A stretch of DNA of 64,000 nucleotides, from NCBI RefSeq assembly GCF_016907715.1, contig NZ_JAFBCM010000001.1, positions 5,394,001 through 5,458,000 of the forward strand, read 5' to 3'. Below, one piece after another: positions 38,722 through 47,065 of this stretch; the first letter of the stretch is position 1, and each line of letters begins with the position of its first letter. Source of the stretch: Tenggerimyces flavus (GTDB taxonomy: Bacteria > Actinomycetota > Actinomycetes > Propionibacteriales > Actinopolymorphaceae). A program made the position numbers and the translations under genes. The notes beneath the pieces are model-generated. The model was not told the DNA's origin. It saw only the letters and a program-made list of their open reading frames with translations, and made no database searches.

Positions 38722-39084
38722 TCAGGACGCGGTGGGGCGAGCCTCGCCGGCGAACGGGGCGAGCAGAGTCGCGCGCAGCGGAACGGTCGAGAACAGCTCC
38801 GACTCCGCCTCTTCGAGATAGAGCGGGTCGAGGTAGCGCTCCCGGAACGAGGTCGCCTCGCGCGTCGCCGGGTCCTCACGGATGTTCTTCGCGCACTGCT
38901 CGGCGGACTCCCGGCTCTGGTACGCCCACAGCGCCAGCACCTCGGACTCGTCCTCGGTCTGCCAGCGCCCGACCAGCCGGCCGCCGTACCGCTCCTCGAT
39001 CGGCAGCAGCCGCTGCAGGAAGAAGGCTGTGAACGCGTCCGCCTTGCCCTCGGCCACGATGTAGCGACGGGCCCGGAAGAACAT
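38722..39084 (-). CDS. NIPSNAP/ABM-like dimeric alpha-beta barrel protein
   Basis: A 120-residue small protein. It starts FFRARRYIVAEGKADAFTAFF and has RWQTEDESEVLALWAYQSRESAEQ, the strand-helix pattern and Trp/Tyr pair of NIPSNAP or antibiotic-monooxygenase-like folds. Its function is unknown; such proteins can bind heme or small ligands. The ATG overlaps the rpe stop by one base (TGATG), so translation is coupled to rpe. Confidence 0.7.
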   Translation of the reverse strand: MFFRARRYIVAEGKADAFTAFFLQRLLPIEERYGGRLVGRWQTEDESEVLALWAYQSRESAEQCAKNIREDPATREATSFRERYLDPLYLEEAESELFSTVPLRATLLAPFAGEARPTAS

Positions 39085-39770
39085 CAGCGCTCACTCCTCC
39101 ACGAGGGATTCTCGGAGGCGACTGACGCCAGTCGCCGCAGCTCGTCCACCATCGCGCCGGGGTCGTCGGCAGCGAAGACCGCCGACCCGGCGACGAAAAC
39201 GTCAGCCCCCGCTTCGGCGCACCGCTCAATAGTCGAAGCAGACACGCCACCGTCCACCTGAATCCAGATTTCGAGTCCGTGCTTGGCCACCAGCTCGCGG
39301 GTCCGGCGGATCTTCGGCAGGCACAGGTCGAGGAACTTCTGTCCCCCGAAACCAGGCTCGACTGTCATGACCAGCAGCATGTCCAGCTCGCCGAGCAGGT
39401 CCTCGTACGGGTCGATCGGCGTCGCCGGCTTCAGCGCCATCCCGGCCCGCGCGCCCTGGTGGCGCAGCTCACGGGCGAGTCGTACGGGGGCGTGCGCGGC
39501 CTCGACGTGGAACGTCACGCTCTGCGCGCCGGCCTCGGCGTACGCCGGCGCCCACCGGTCGGGGTTCTCGATCATCAGGTGGCAGTCGATCGGCACCGGC
39601 GACGCCTTCAGCAGCGACTCGACGACCGGCAGCCCGAGGGTGAGGTTGGGGACGAAGTGGTTGTCCATCACGTCGACGTGCAGCCAGTCGGCTCGTTCGA
39701 CGGACGCGGCGGCCTCAGCGAGCCGCGCGAAGTCCGCGGACAGGATGCTGGGCGAGATCTGGACTGCCAT
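39084..39770 (-). CDS. rpe: Ribulose-phosphate 3-epimerase
   Basis: A 228-residue TIM-barrel enzyme that interconverts ribulose 5-phosphate and xylulose 5-phosphate. Motifs are [32 protein letters not shown] (metal-binding His/Asp), [12 protein letters not shown] and IQVDGGVSA. rpe is commonly found beside riboflavin genes in actinomycetes, because ribulose 5-phosphate is the DHBP precursor. Here the riboswitch and two unrelated small genes lie between them. Confidence 0.97.
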   Translation of the reverse strand: MAVQISPSILSADFARLAEAAASVERADWLHVDVMDNHFVPNLTLGLPVVESLLKASPVPIDCHLMIENPDRWAPAYAEAGAQSVTFHVEAAHAPVRLARELRHQGARAGMALKPATPIDPYEDLLGELDMLLVMTVEPGFGGQKFLDLCLPKIRRTRELVAKHGLEIWIQVDGGVSASTIERCAEAGADVFVAGSAVFAADDPGAMVDELRRLASVASENPSWRSER

Positions 39771-39825
39771 CGGCGGCCGAGTCTACTGGGCTCGCACTTG
39801 CCTCTGGGGAGCCGCTCCACGCACG

Positions 39826-40908
39826 ATGGCTGACGTGGCCCGCGACGAGGAGCTTGCCGAGTACAACCGCAAGCGTTCGTTCGCCAAGACGCCGGAGCCG
39901 AAGGGCCGCAAGCCGTCGGCGAAGGAGCCGGCACTCCAGCGGTTCGTCGTGCAGGAGCATCACGCGCGCCGGCTGCACTGGGACCTGCGGTTGGAGCACG
40001 ACGGCGTGCTCGCGTCGTGGGCGTTGCCGCGCGGCTTCCCGGAGACCACGTCGGAGAACCGGCTCGCGATCCACACCGAGGACCATCCGCTGGAGTACCT
40101 CTCGTTCTCCGGCGACATCCCGGCCGGTGAGTACGGCGGTGGCGGGATGTTCATCTGGGACTCCGGCACGTACGAGGCGGAGAAGTTCACCGCGAAGAAG
40201 GTCACGTTCGTGCTGTCCGGCCACCGCGTGCAGGGCAAGTTCGCGCTGTTCCAGACGCACGACGACCAGTGGCTGATCCACCGGATGACGCCGAACGAGA
40301 CCTCGCGCGACCCGATGCCGCTCGACGTCGAGCCGATGACCGCGGTCGCGTCGCGGACGTTCCCCACCAACGAGTCCGAGTGGGGGTTCGAGATCGCCTG
40401 GCCGGGCGTGCGCACGCTCGCGTACGGCGAGGTCGGCCGGCTGACGCTGATGGCCGACGGCGAACGGGACGTCACCCGCCAGTTCGGCGAGCTGGCTCCG
40501 CTGGTGCGCAACCTCGGCTCGCGCCGCGCGGTGCTGGACGGCGTGCTGGTCGCGTTCGACTCCTCCGGCCGGCCGTCGCGTGAGCCGGTGGACCGCCGGA
40601 TCGCCGCGGACACCGAGGGGCAGGTCCGCCGGCTCCGCCGCGACGCGCCGGTGACGTACGTGCTGTTCGACGTGCTGTACGCGGACCGGCGCAACCTCGT
40701 CGACGCGCCGTACGAGGAGCGCCGCGCCGAGCTCGACGCGCTGCGGCTGTCCGGCCCGAACTGGCAGACGCCCGCCTACCACCCGCGCGACGGTCTCGCC
40801 CTGCTGGAGGCGAGCCGGGAGCAGGGCCTCGACGGCATCGTCGCCAAGCGGCTCGCGTCCCCGTACCGCCCCGGTCACCGGTCCCGCGACTGGCGTCAAC
40901 TTAGGTAA
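39826..40908 (+). CDS. LigD-like protein: 3'-phosphoesterase domain plus catalytically degenerate, shortened ligase domain
   Basis: A 360-residue protein. Residues 1-175 form the LigD phosphoesterase (FVVQEHHARRLHWDLRLEHDG, GEYGGGGMFIWDSGTYE, VQGKFALFQTHDDQWLIHRM). Residues 190-360 align with the DNA ligase adenylation domain. However, motif I, normally KxDG, reads AWPG with the adenylated Lys lost, and motif III reads LDGVLVAFD where a Glu is expected. GIVAKRLASPYRPGHRSRDW (motif IV region) remains, then the frame stops at RQLR with no OB-fold. The stop codon lies inside an iron box. The phosphoesterase could trim 3' ends in end-joining, but ligation should be impossible. Start is ATG 39826. 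Confidence 0.8.
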   Translation: MADVARDEELAEYNRKRSFAKTPEPKGRKPSAKEPALQRFVVQEHHARRLHWDLRLEHDGVLASWALPRGFPETTSENRLAIHTEDHPLEYLSFSGDIPAGEYGGGGMFIWDSGTYEAEKFTAKKVTFVLSGHRVQGKFALFQTHDDQWLIHRMTPNETSRDPMPLDVEPMTAVASRTFPTNESEWGFEIAWPGVRTLAYGEVGRLTLMADGERDVTRQFGELAPLVRNLGSRRAVLDGVLVAFDSSGRPSREPVDRRIAADTEGQVRRLRRDAPVTYVLFDVLYADRRNLVDAPYEERRAELDALRLSGPNWQTPAYHPRDGLALLEASREQGLDGIVAKRLASPYRPGHRSRDWRQLR

Positions 40909-40919
40909 GGCTATCCTTG
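40901..40919 (+). promoter_or_regulatory. DtxR/IdeR-type iron box before decayed siderophore-binding gene
   Basis: TTAGGTAAGGCTATCCTTG matches the recalled consensus TTAGGTTAGGCTAACCTAA at 15 of 19 positions. It overlaps the last codons and stop of the LigD-like gene and precedes the pseudogene start by 7 bp. It is a leftover of iron-repressed control of that gene. Confidence 0.65.
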
Positions 40920-40925
40920 TCCTTC

Positions 40926-41486
40926 GTGACGGGGACCACTACGCGCCGTGCCCTTTCTCGGCGGCACCGCCGCCGGCCTGCTGCTCGCGCCGCGTTCGGG
41001 TACCTGCCGATGGCGAAGGACGTGCAGTTCGAGGGCAAGGACACCAGCAAGGTCGCCGAGGCGGGCAGTACGTACGGCGAGATCAACATCGAGAAGCTCG
41101 CCGCCGCCAAGCCCGACCTGATCGTCACGACGACGTACGCGCCGGACAACAAGAAGCTGCTGTACGGCTTCAAGGACGCGGCCCAGCTCACGCAGGTGCG
41201 CAAGATCGCGCCGGTCCGTCGCGGTCCCGATGGTGGACCAGGCCGACGCGGTGGTCGGACGCTTCGCGCGGCTGGCGAAGGCGCTCGGCGTCGACCTCGA
41301 GGGCGCTTACGAGTCCGAGGTGTATCTCGCGAAGCCGGGCGACGATCCGCAGCTGTCGCCGAACTGCCGGCCGTGCGTGCTGGACATCTGTGGCCGTGGA
41401 AGTTCGCGTCGATGGACTACGTCGACCAGGCGAAGGCGATGTCGCAGCTCGCGGGCTGGCTGACGAGCGCCGAGAAGGTTGCCTGA
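40926..41486 (+). pseudogene. Decayed iron-siderophore ABC binding protein
   Basis: Fragments of a periplasmic siderophore-binding lipoprotein are spread over shifting frames. First comes VTGTTTRRAL, then in another frame FLGGTAAGLLLA (a broken TAT leader). Next is FGYLPMAKDVQFEGKDTSKVAEAGSTYGEINIEKLAAAKPDLIV..., then in a third frame VDQADAVVGRFARLAKALG, and finally WKFASMDYVDQAKAMSQLAGWL in the first frame. The total length is little over half of a normal family member (about 330 residues). At least three frameshifts and deletions are visible. The gene cannot give a working protein. The intact paralogue is at 52475. Confidence 0.85.
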
Positions 41487-41635
41487 AGCGGTGGCAGGAA
41501 GCTGCCAGGCTACGCGTTGGGACATCGCGTACGGCGGCCGCTTTCGTCCAGGTCGTTGAAACTTTTTGACGGCCATGATGGATTTTCCGTTGACCGTCCG
41601 CATGCCGCTGCGTTCCCACCTTCAGGAGATCCGCG

Positions 41636-42514
41636 ATGGCTCATTCTTCCGCATCGGACCGACCCTCTCGCCCGACTCGACGGCACCTGCTCCAGGGAAC
41701 CGCGCTCACCGCGGCAGCCCTCGTCGGCGGCGGCCTGTTCGCCGGTCCGGCCCACGCCAGCCGGCTGATCATCGGGCCGGGGCTCGAGGAAGGCGTGCTG
41801 CCGCCGACCGAGTCCAACATCATCACCCCGATGTCGCCGACGGAAGCGCTCTGGAACGAGATCGACGGCGTACCGACGATGTACATCCGTGACGGCTCCG
41901 GTGTCCGCAAGCCGGCGTCGTTCCGCTCGACGTTCGGCTTCTACGCCACCTGCGAGACCTGGGTACGTGACTCCCTCCGTCCGCTCAGCGCGTCGCAGGG
42001 CTACTCCGGCCTGTCGTTCATCACCTCGGCAGGCGCGTACGTGAACAAGGCCGGCCAGCACGGCGCCGGGACCGCGGTCGACATCGACGAGATCGGCTGG
42101 AGCGACGGCCGGATCTCGCGCATGATCGGCCAGGACTGGCGCAGCGGCGACAGCGCGACGCGCAAGCGCTACTACGCCGTCGGCGCCACGATGCGGATCC
42201 ACTTCCACTGGGTGCTCGACCACACGTACAACACGGCCCACCACGACCACTTCCACGGAGACTTCGGCGGCCCTCGTCCGCCCGTGCTGCAGAAGGGCTC
42301 GTCGTCCGACGTCGGCCCGGCCCAGCGTGTGCTGAACGAGTTCCAGGGCGCGGGCCTCGCCGAGGACGACATCTGGGGTCCGCTCACCACGGCGGCGTTC
42401 AACACCTCCAAGTCGCGCCTCGGCATCTCGGGCGACCCGCACACGTCGGCGGCGTCGTACCGCGCCTGGCTCGAAGCGGTCGCCCGCAAGGGCTTCGCGG
42501 GCGTCGGCTGGTAG
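41636..42514 (+). CDS. TAT-secreted extensin-like / M15-type peptidase with C-terminal peptidoglycan-binding-like region
   Basis: A 292-residue secreted protein. The leader SRPTRRHLLQGTALTAAALV has a twin-arginine motif with cleavage near AHA. The core carries HGAGTAVDIDEIGW and HHDHFHGDFG, the zinc-ligand pattern of extensin-like and D-Ala-D-Ala carboxypeptidase-type enzymes. The C-terminal 70 residues (SSSDVGPAQRVLNEFQGAGL...IWGPLTTAAFN) resemble a peptidoglycan-binding repeat. It probably trims cell-wall peptides or a polysaccharide. ATG 41636 follows AGGAGA. Repeat R2 begins 16 bp after the stop. Confidence 0.85.
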   Translation: MAHSSASDRPSRPTRRHLLQGTALTAAALVGGGLFAGPAHASRLIIGPGLEEGVLPPTESNIITPMSPTEALWNEIDGVPTMYIRDGSGVRKPASFRSTFGFYATCETWVRDSLRPLSASQGYSGLSFITSAGAYVNKAGQHGAGTAVDIDEIGWSDGRISRMIGQDWRSGDSATRKRYYAVGATMRIHFHWVLDHTYNTAHHDHFHGDFGGPRPPVLQKGSSSDVGPAQRVLNEFQGAGLAEDDIWGPLTTAAFNTSKSRLGISGDPHTSAASYRAWLEAVARKGFAGVGW

Positions 42515-42529
42515 CACCGCTCGTTTCTC

Positions 42530-42576
42530 ATGAAGGGCACCTTCATTCCATAGGTTGGAATGAAGGTGCCCTTCAT
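42530..42576. repeat. Palindromic repeat R2, full copy in inverted orientation, between convergent genes
   Basis: ATGAAGGGCACCTTCAT (42530-42546) and ATGAAGGTGCCCTTCAT (42560-42576) enclose TCCATAGGTTGGA, which is the reverse complement of the loop in the 5162 copy. It lies directly between two convergent stop codons (42514 and 42577) and is likely used as a two-way terminator. Confidence 0.85.
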
Positions 42577-44280
42577 TCAATCCCGGAGGGTCACCGTCAC
42601 CGAGCGGGCGCGGTCGTCGGCGGGGTCGAGCGCGACCGGGAGCAGCGTGCTCGGCCAGCCGAACACCTCGAGCGCGGTCACCTCGACGGCCACGCCATCC
42701 ACCTCAGCGGACGCGACGGTCGAAGCGTCGACCGGCAGGGTCAACGTCAGCGGAGTGCGGCCGCTCACCTCGCACCTGAAGCGCGTTCCCTCCCACTGCT
42801 GAGAGGTGATCCGCGCGGAGTCGCGCGCCCGGGTGAACGCGGCCCAGTCGTCGGCGCTCCAGATCGGCATCCCCAATTCCCGCGCCGCCGACCAACAGGC
42901 GTTCATGTACGCGCTGGAGTAGGTGAAGAACGACACCGGGTGCGACAGCATGGACATCGGCCCGAAGTAGCGCTGGACCTTCTCCTCCATCAATCGCACG
43001 GTCAGCGCGGCCTGCCCTGCGGGATCGGCCGTCAACAGCGACTTGACAGCAAGGTCGTCATAGCCCTGTGTCGACTGCTGGAAGCAGTCGATCAGCGTTC
43101 CGTCGCTGTCCACGAACCGCATCGGCCGTGCCGAGCCGGTGAGGTACTTCAGCCACGACGGGCCGGCGTTCGTGGCGTTCAGGTCCAGGTCCGTGCCGAG
43201 CTCGGCGTAGAGCTTCGGCACGTCGACGTACCCCTTCCACCCGAGGCAGTGGTTGCGGTTCGCCAAGGGAACGAAGCCGTACAGCTCCTGGAACTCCGCG
43301 ATGTCCTTGCGGATCACGTCCTCCATGAGCTCTTCCGGGTCCTCCCCCTCGAACGCCGGGTCGTACGCGTTGTGGTGGATGCCGAACGAGTGCCCGCGCT
43401 CGCGCCACGCCGCGACCTTCTCCGGCGTCGCGATCGTCCGCTTGGTCGGGCCCATCATGAGGTAGATCGTGATCCGCCCGCCGTGCCCCTCGACCGACTC
43501 GATCAACGCGTCGAAATGTTCCGGCGCCGACCAGTCGTCGTCGGAGTCGAGGACGAGCACGCTGCGCGTCGACGGTTCTGGGTAGTACCACCACCGCGGT
43601 TGCGGCGAACGCGAGACCTGGTTGACCGCGTTCACCAGCAGCATCGCGTGGATGTCGGCCTGCGGGAGGTGCCAGCAGGTCGGGTCGGCATAGCCGGTGA
43701 TCAGGTCCTGCATCCGGTACGGCTCGCCGGCACCGAGCCCACGTGCACCGACCCGACCGGGATCGCCTTGCCGGATGAGCGAAACAGCCTTGGCGAGGTC
43801 GTAGGCGAACACCACGACGTTCCCCAGCTCGAAGATCGCGGGGAACGACGTCGACGTCCGGGAGTCGAGCCACAGGTCCGCGACCACCCGTGCCTCGTCT
43901 GGCAGGTCGTAGAGGTCGGCCGGGACGTGGGTCTCGATCGGCTCGGACGGCACGCCGTCGCTTCGCGGCCGCACATAGGCGGGAGAGATCATCGAGCTCG
44001 TGGGGCGCAATCCCAGCTTGACAGCGAACAGATAGGTCGGTCGTACGACCAGCAGCCGGCCGCCCTGCTCGGCATACCCGACGAGCGCCTCGACCTGCGC
44101 CTTGGCGAGCCGCATCCGCGTGACGACTACGAGGTCGTACGACGTCAGGTCCGGCAGCTCGGCGGCGGTCACCTCGACCAGCTCGTGGTCGACCAGGCCT
44201 TCCGCGCGGAGGATCTCGCCGAGGTAGCGGCCGAACGCGGCGACCTCCTGGCCCTGCCGGACCAGTACGGCGACGGTCAT
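42577..44280 (-). CDS. NodB-like polysaccharide deacetylase-related protein with N-terminal GATase-like domain
   Basis: A 567-residue protein. Residues 1-210 look like a flavodoxin/GATase-like domain (MTVAVLVRQGQEVAAFGRYL ... GYAEQGGRLLVVRPTYLFAV). Residues about 250-480 carry a NodB-like barrel: SVLVLDSDDDWSAPEHF with the metal-binding Asp pair, then GHSFGIHHNAYDPAF in place of the usual HxxxH. A beta-rich C-terminus of about 80 residues follows. No signal peptide is seen. The ATG at 44280 overlaps the stop of the upstream oxidoreductase, so the two are partners. The target polysaccharide or glycoside is unknown. Confidence 0.7.
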   Translation of the reverse strand: MTVAVLVRQGQEVAAFGRYLGEILRAEGLVDHELVEVTAAELPDLTSYDLVVVTRMRLAKAQVEALVGYAEQGGRLLVVRPTYLFAVKLGLRPTSSMISPAYVRPRSDGVPSEPIETHVPADLYDLPDEARVVADLWLDSRTSTSFPAIFELGNVVVFAYDLAKAVSLIRQGDPGRVGARGLGAGEPYRMQDLITGYADPTCWHLPQADIHAMLLVNAVNQVSRSPQPRWWYYPEPSTRSVLVLDSDDDWSAPEHFDALIESVEGHGGRITIYLMMGPTKRTIATPEKVAAWRERGHSFGIHHNAYDPAFEGEDPEELMEDVIRKDIAEFQELYGFVPLANRNHCLGWKGYVDVPKLYAELGTDLDLNATNAGPSWLKYLTGSARPMRFVDSDGTLIDCFQQSTQGYDDLAVKSLLTADPAGQAALTVRLMEEKVQRYFGPMSMLSHPVSFFTYSSAYMNACWSAARELGMPIWSADDWAAFTRARDSARITSQQWEGTRFRCEVSGRTPLTLTLPVDASTVASAEVDGVAVEVTALEVFGWPSTLLPVALDPADDRARSVTVTLRD

Positions 44281-45425
44281 GGATTCTCCTTGTGACGTTG
44301 AAAGTCCGGCACGGCGAGAGGCACGCTTCCTTGCGCGATCGACTTGGCTGCCAAGATCGCGGGCGCGGCGGTGTCCATCGCCCGGTAGACGTCGAACGCG
44401 GGCTGCCGCCCGTCCAGAACGGCGTCGCGGAACGCCACGTGGGTGTAGAAGTCGGCGTCGCCGTGGCCGCTGCCGCGTGCCTCGCGCGGTGCGTCGGTGC
44501 GCTCGTACCGCCAGTCCACCTCGGCGAGGTCGTGCATCTGGCCGTCGGCCAGCCACATCCTCGGCTTGTCGCGGAGGCCGCGGTTCCACTCGACGCGCCC
44601 GTTGGTGCCGAGCACCTGGTACCAGTGCCAGCTGCCGTCCGGGTGCGGGTTGGCGAAGCTCGCGGCGAGCCGCATGACCGTACCCTTCGCGGTCCGCATC
44701 AGCGCGACCTGCAGATCGGGCTGCGCGACGTCCGGATTCGCCTTGCTGGGTTGGCCAGTGCCCATGCCGACGACCTCGACGACGCGGTCGTCGAGCACCT
44801 TGAGCAGCGGGCTGAGCTCGTGCGGCAGGTAGTGGATCGGCGGCATCCGCTGCACCCAGGTGGGCTTCGCGTCGGGGTACTCGCCGAGCCGGTCTGGTCC
44901 CAGCAGCGTGCCGGTGCGCGGGTCCTGGAACATGCCGCCGAGGTGGTAGTGGAAGTACTGCCCCTCGGCGTACGTGACGTGCCCGAGCCGGCCCTGCGCG
45001 ACGAGGTCCCGCCAGGCGTCGACGAAGCCCCAGAACCTGGTCTGCTCGGCGAGCTGGTACGTCAGGCCGGTGCGCTCGACCGCGTCGACGATGCGCCAGC
45101 AGTCCTCGATCGAGTGGGCCGCCGGGACCTCGGCGTGGACGTGCTTGCCGGCCTCGAGCGCGTCGGCGGCCATGCCGCCTTGGTGCTCCGACCGTACGGT
45201 GAGCGCGACCGCGTCGACGTCGTCGGCGGCGAGCACGTCTCCGTACCGTTCGTACGTCGTGACGTCCTCTTGGGTGGTCAGCTGCGCTAAGGCCCGTTCG
45301 TGCAGGGCTTTGATGGGGTCACAGAGGGCCGTGATGCGGAAGCCAGGAATCCTTTGGAGCAAGGGGATCCACGTTCCCAGGGCCCGCGGTCCGAGGCCGA
45401 CGACGGCCACGCGGATGTCATCCAC
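44277..45425 (-). CDS. Gfo/Idh/MocA-family oxidoreductase
   Basis: A 382-residue NAD(P)-dependent sugar dehydrogenase. Rossmann motif VAVVGLGPRALGTWIPLLQ is at the N-terminus and GKHVHAEVPAAHSIEDCWR follows at about 95, replacing the typical EKP motif. The C-terminal half forms the mixed sheet used in substrate binding. Members oxidise sugars, inositols or glycosides. It is coupled to the NodB-like gene. The 43-bp upstream region is AT-rich with an inverted repeat at 45437-45464. Confidence 0.88.
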   Translation of the reverse strand: MDDIRVAVVGLGPRALGTWIPLLQRIPGFRITALCDPIKALHERALAQLTTQEDVTTYERYGDVLAADDVDAVALTVRSEHQGGMAADALEAGKHVHAEVPAAHSIEDCWRIVDAVERTGLTYQLAEQTRFWGFVDAWRDLVAQGRLGHVTYAEGQYFHYHLGGMFQDPRTGTLLGPDRLGEYPDAKPTWVQRMPPIHYLPHELSPLLKVLDDRVVEVVGMGTGQPSKANPDVAQPDLQVALMRTAKGTVMRLAASFANPHPDGSWHWYQVLGTNGRVEWNRGLRDKPRMWLADGQMHDLAEVDWRYERTDAPREARGSGHGDADFYTHVAFRDAVLDGRQPAFDVYRAMDTAAPAILAAKSIAQGSVPLAVPDFQRHKENP

Positions 45426-45476
45426 CGACTATCTCCGATATTTGAGAGATCAATCTCGCATATTGAATTTAGTCGG
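45425..45476 (-). promoter_or_regulatory. AT-rich promoter/operator candidate for the Gfo/Idh operon
   Basis: An unusually AT-rich 50-bp block in GC-rich surroundings. CCGACTA (45425-45431) and TAGTCGG (45470-45476) form outer arms; an inner dyad GAGAT-CA-ATCTC (45446-45457) is extended by ATAT on both sides. The block lies between the sigma factor stop and the oxidoreductase start. It is a plausible binding site for a repressor not encoded next to it. Confidence 0.45.
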
Positions 45477-46401
45477 AGGCCTCGTGGCGGTCAACCCAGG
45501 GACGCAGCTTCTCGGGGTTGCGCACGCCCCAGATGTGCCGGATCCGGTCGTCGTCGGCGATGTCGAACGCCAGCACCGTGGAGACGACGCCCTCGCTGTC
45601 CACCACGGCGAGCCCGGGCTGACCGTTGACCGTACGCTCCAGGACCGTGTAGCCGGCGCGCTTGACGATGAGGTCGACGAAGTAGCGCGCGATCTTGTCG
45701 CGTCCCTCGACCGGGAGCAGCTCGGCGGTGACGAGACCGCCGCCATCCCCGATCGCCACCGCGTCGGGGTCGAGGAGGCCGAGGAGCGCGTTGATGTCGC
45801 CTGCTTCCCAAGCCTGCTTGAACTCCCGGACGATGCCGGCCCGGTCTGCCGACGGAGCCGTGGTCGGTTGGGACGTACGGACGCGGCCGCGCGCGGACGA
45901 CGCCAGCTGGCGACAGGCCGCCGACGTCCGGCCGACGATCTCGGCCACCTCGGCGAACGGGTAGCCGAAGACGTCGTGCAGCACGAACGCCACGCGCTCG
46001 GCCGGCGTCATCGAGTCCAGGACGACGAGGAACGCCATGCTGACCGACTCGTCGAGCGTGATCCTGTCGGCGGGGTCGGCCTGGTCGTTGCCGGCGCGGC
46101 CGCCGATCCATTCCGTACGGTCCGGCACGGGCTCGGGGATCCACTCCCCCACGTACCGCTCCCGCCGGGCGCGCGCGGAACGGAGCTGGTCGAGGCAGAT
46201 GCGGCTCGCGACCCGCGTCAGCCACGCGGCCGGTGTCTGGATGGCCGCCTGCTCCTGCGGTGTCATCGCGTACCAGCGCGCGTACGTCTCCTGCACGACG
46301 TCCTCGGCGTCGACGACCGAACCGAGCAGCCGGTACGCGACGTTGATCAGCTGCCGACGTTCGCGCATGATCGCGCTGAGGCTCGGGTCGGGCGTGGTCA
46401 T
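45469..46401 (-). CDS. ECF41-type RNA polymerase sigma factor with SnoaL-like C-terminal domain
   Basis: A 310-residue extracytoplasmic-function sigma factor. Region 2 is INVAYRLLGSVVDAEDVVQETYARW and region 4 is ERVAFVLHDVFGYPFAEVAEIVGRTSAACRQLASSARGRV. A fused NTF2/SnoaL-like domain (about residues 190-305) carries DGGG and NPEKLRPW, the two signature motifs of the ECF41 class, whose extension regulates the sigma factor itself. ECF41 genes usually neighbour an oxidoreductase or carboxymuconolactone decarboxylase target. Here the downstream remnant WrbA-like fragment may be what is left of such a neighbour. Confidence 0.92.
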   Translation of the reverse strand: MTTPDPSLSAIMRERRQLINVAYRLLGSVVDAEDVVQETYARWYAMTPQEQAAIQTPAAWLTRVASRICLDQLRSARARRERYVGEWIPEPVPDRTEWIGGRAGNDQADPADRITLDESVSMAFLVVLDSMTPAERVAFVLHDVFGYPFAEVAEIVGRTSAACRQLASSARGRVRTSQPTTAPSADRAGIVREFKQAWEAGDINALLGLLDPDAVAIGDGGGLVTAELLPVEGRDKIARYFVDLIVKRAGYTVLERTVNGQPGLAVVDSEGVVSTVLAFDIADDDRIRHIWGVRNPEKLRPWVDRHEASD

Positions 46402-46458
46402 CGTCGTTGGGCTCCTTTCGCGGTGCTCCTACCGTTCGACGAGCTGGTCGCACCGAAT

Positions 46459-46470
46459 GTCAGGCCTGAC
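46459..46470. promoter_or_regulatory. 12-bp perfect palindrome upstream of the sigma factor and SnoaL genes
   Basis: GTCAGGCCTGAC is perfectly self-complementary. TGTCAGG within it resembles the TGTCACA -35 recalled for ECF41-dependent promoters, and CGTC follows 18 bp later (46483-46486). The spacing is a little long, so an ECF41 promoter reading rightwards is possible but unproven. Confidence 0.3.
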
Positions 46471-46535
46471 GTTCGTGGCGACCGTCTCGTCGTACCTGTC
46501 GACGGACCAACCGCCGATCCGATGGAGACGAACCT

Positions 46536-46652
46536 GTGGAACCCGTGCACGCGACGATCATCTCCTACAGCGCCACCGGCACCGTCCACGCGCTGGCCTC
46601 CGCCGCGACGGTGTTGACGCGGGGCCGCCTGACGAACGGAGCACACCGATGA
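46536..46652 (+). pseudogene. Fragment of a WrbA-like flavodoxin (N-terminal P-loop only)
   Basis: A 38-codon frame starting GTG 46536 reads VEPVHATIISYSATGTVHALASAA, the first strand and FMN phosphate loop of WrbA-type NAD(P)H:quinone oxidoreductases, then loses similarity. Full WrbA is about 200 residues. The stop overlaps the ATG of the next gene (ATGA), so the fragment may still be translated. It is called a remnant because the rest of the fold is missing. Confidence 0.5.
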
Positions 46653-47065
46653 CCGACTTCAGGGCCATGTTGGACAGCCGGTGCGCCGCGATCTGGGACA
46701 AGGATCTCGAGCGGCTGCTGTCGTTCTACGTCCCCGACGTCGTGTATTTCGACATCGTCCCGCCGTTGCAGTACGTGGGGATCGAGGCACTGCGGGGCCG
46801 GTTCTCGCACTGGTTCGAGGGGTTCGAGGGACCGATCGGACAGGAAGTCCACGACCTGACCGTGGTGGCGGGCGAGGACGTCGCGTCGAACTCGATGCTG
46901 ATCCGAGCGAGTGGGAAGCGGGTGAACGGGCCGGAGCTGTCGTACTTCGTCCGGGCGACGTCGGTCTTCCAGCGTTCGGGCGAGGACTGGCTGATCACGC
47001 ACGAGCACGTGTCGCTGCCGATCGACCTGGCCACCGGGCTGGCGGTCAGAGATCTCGTGCCCTAG
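46649..47065 (+). CDS. SnoaL/NTF2-like protein
   Basis: A 138-residue protein with the cone-shaped NTF2 fold pattern: MLDSRCAAIWDKDLERLLSFYVPDVVYFDI, GIEALRGRFSHWFEGFEGP and WLITHEHVSLPID. Similar proteins are annotated as DUF4440 or ketosteroid-isomerase-like; the ligand is unknown. Start ATG 46649 overlaps the WrbA fragment stop. Its TAG stop shares the TA at which the downstream MITE-like element is inserted. Confidence 0.85.
   Translation: MTDFRAMLDSRCAAIWDKDLERLLSFYVPDVVYFDIVPPLQYVGIEALRGRFSHWFEGFEGPIGQEVHDLTVVAGEDVASNSMLIRASGKRVNGPELSYFVRATSVFQRSGEDWLITHEHVSLPIDLATGLAVRDLVP

Noticed and set aside
40917-41486. Intact 189-codon gene at 40.9-41.5 kb
   Set aside because: Parts of the siderophore-binding family appear in three frames in the order expected for one gene, so this is a pseudogene rather than a new short protein.
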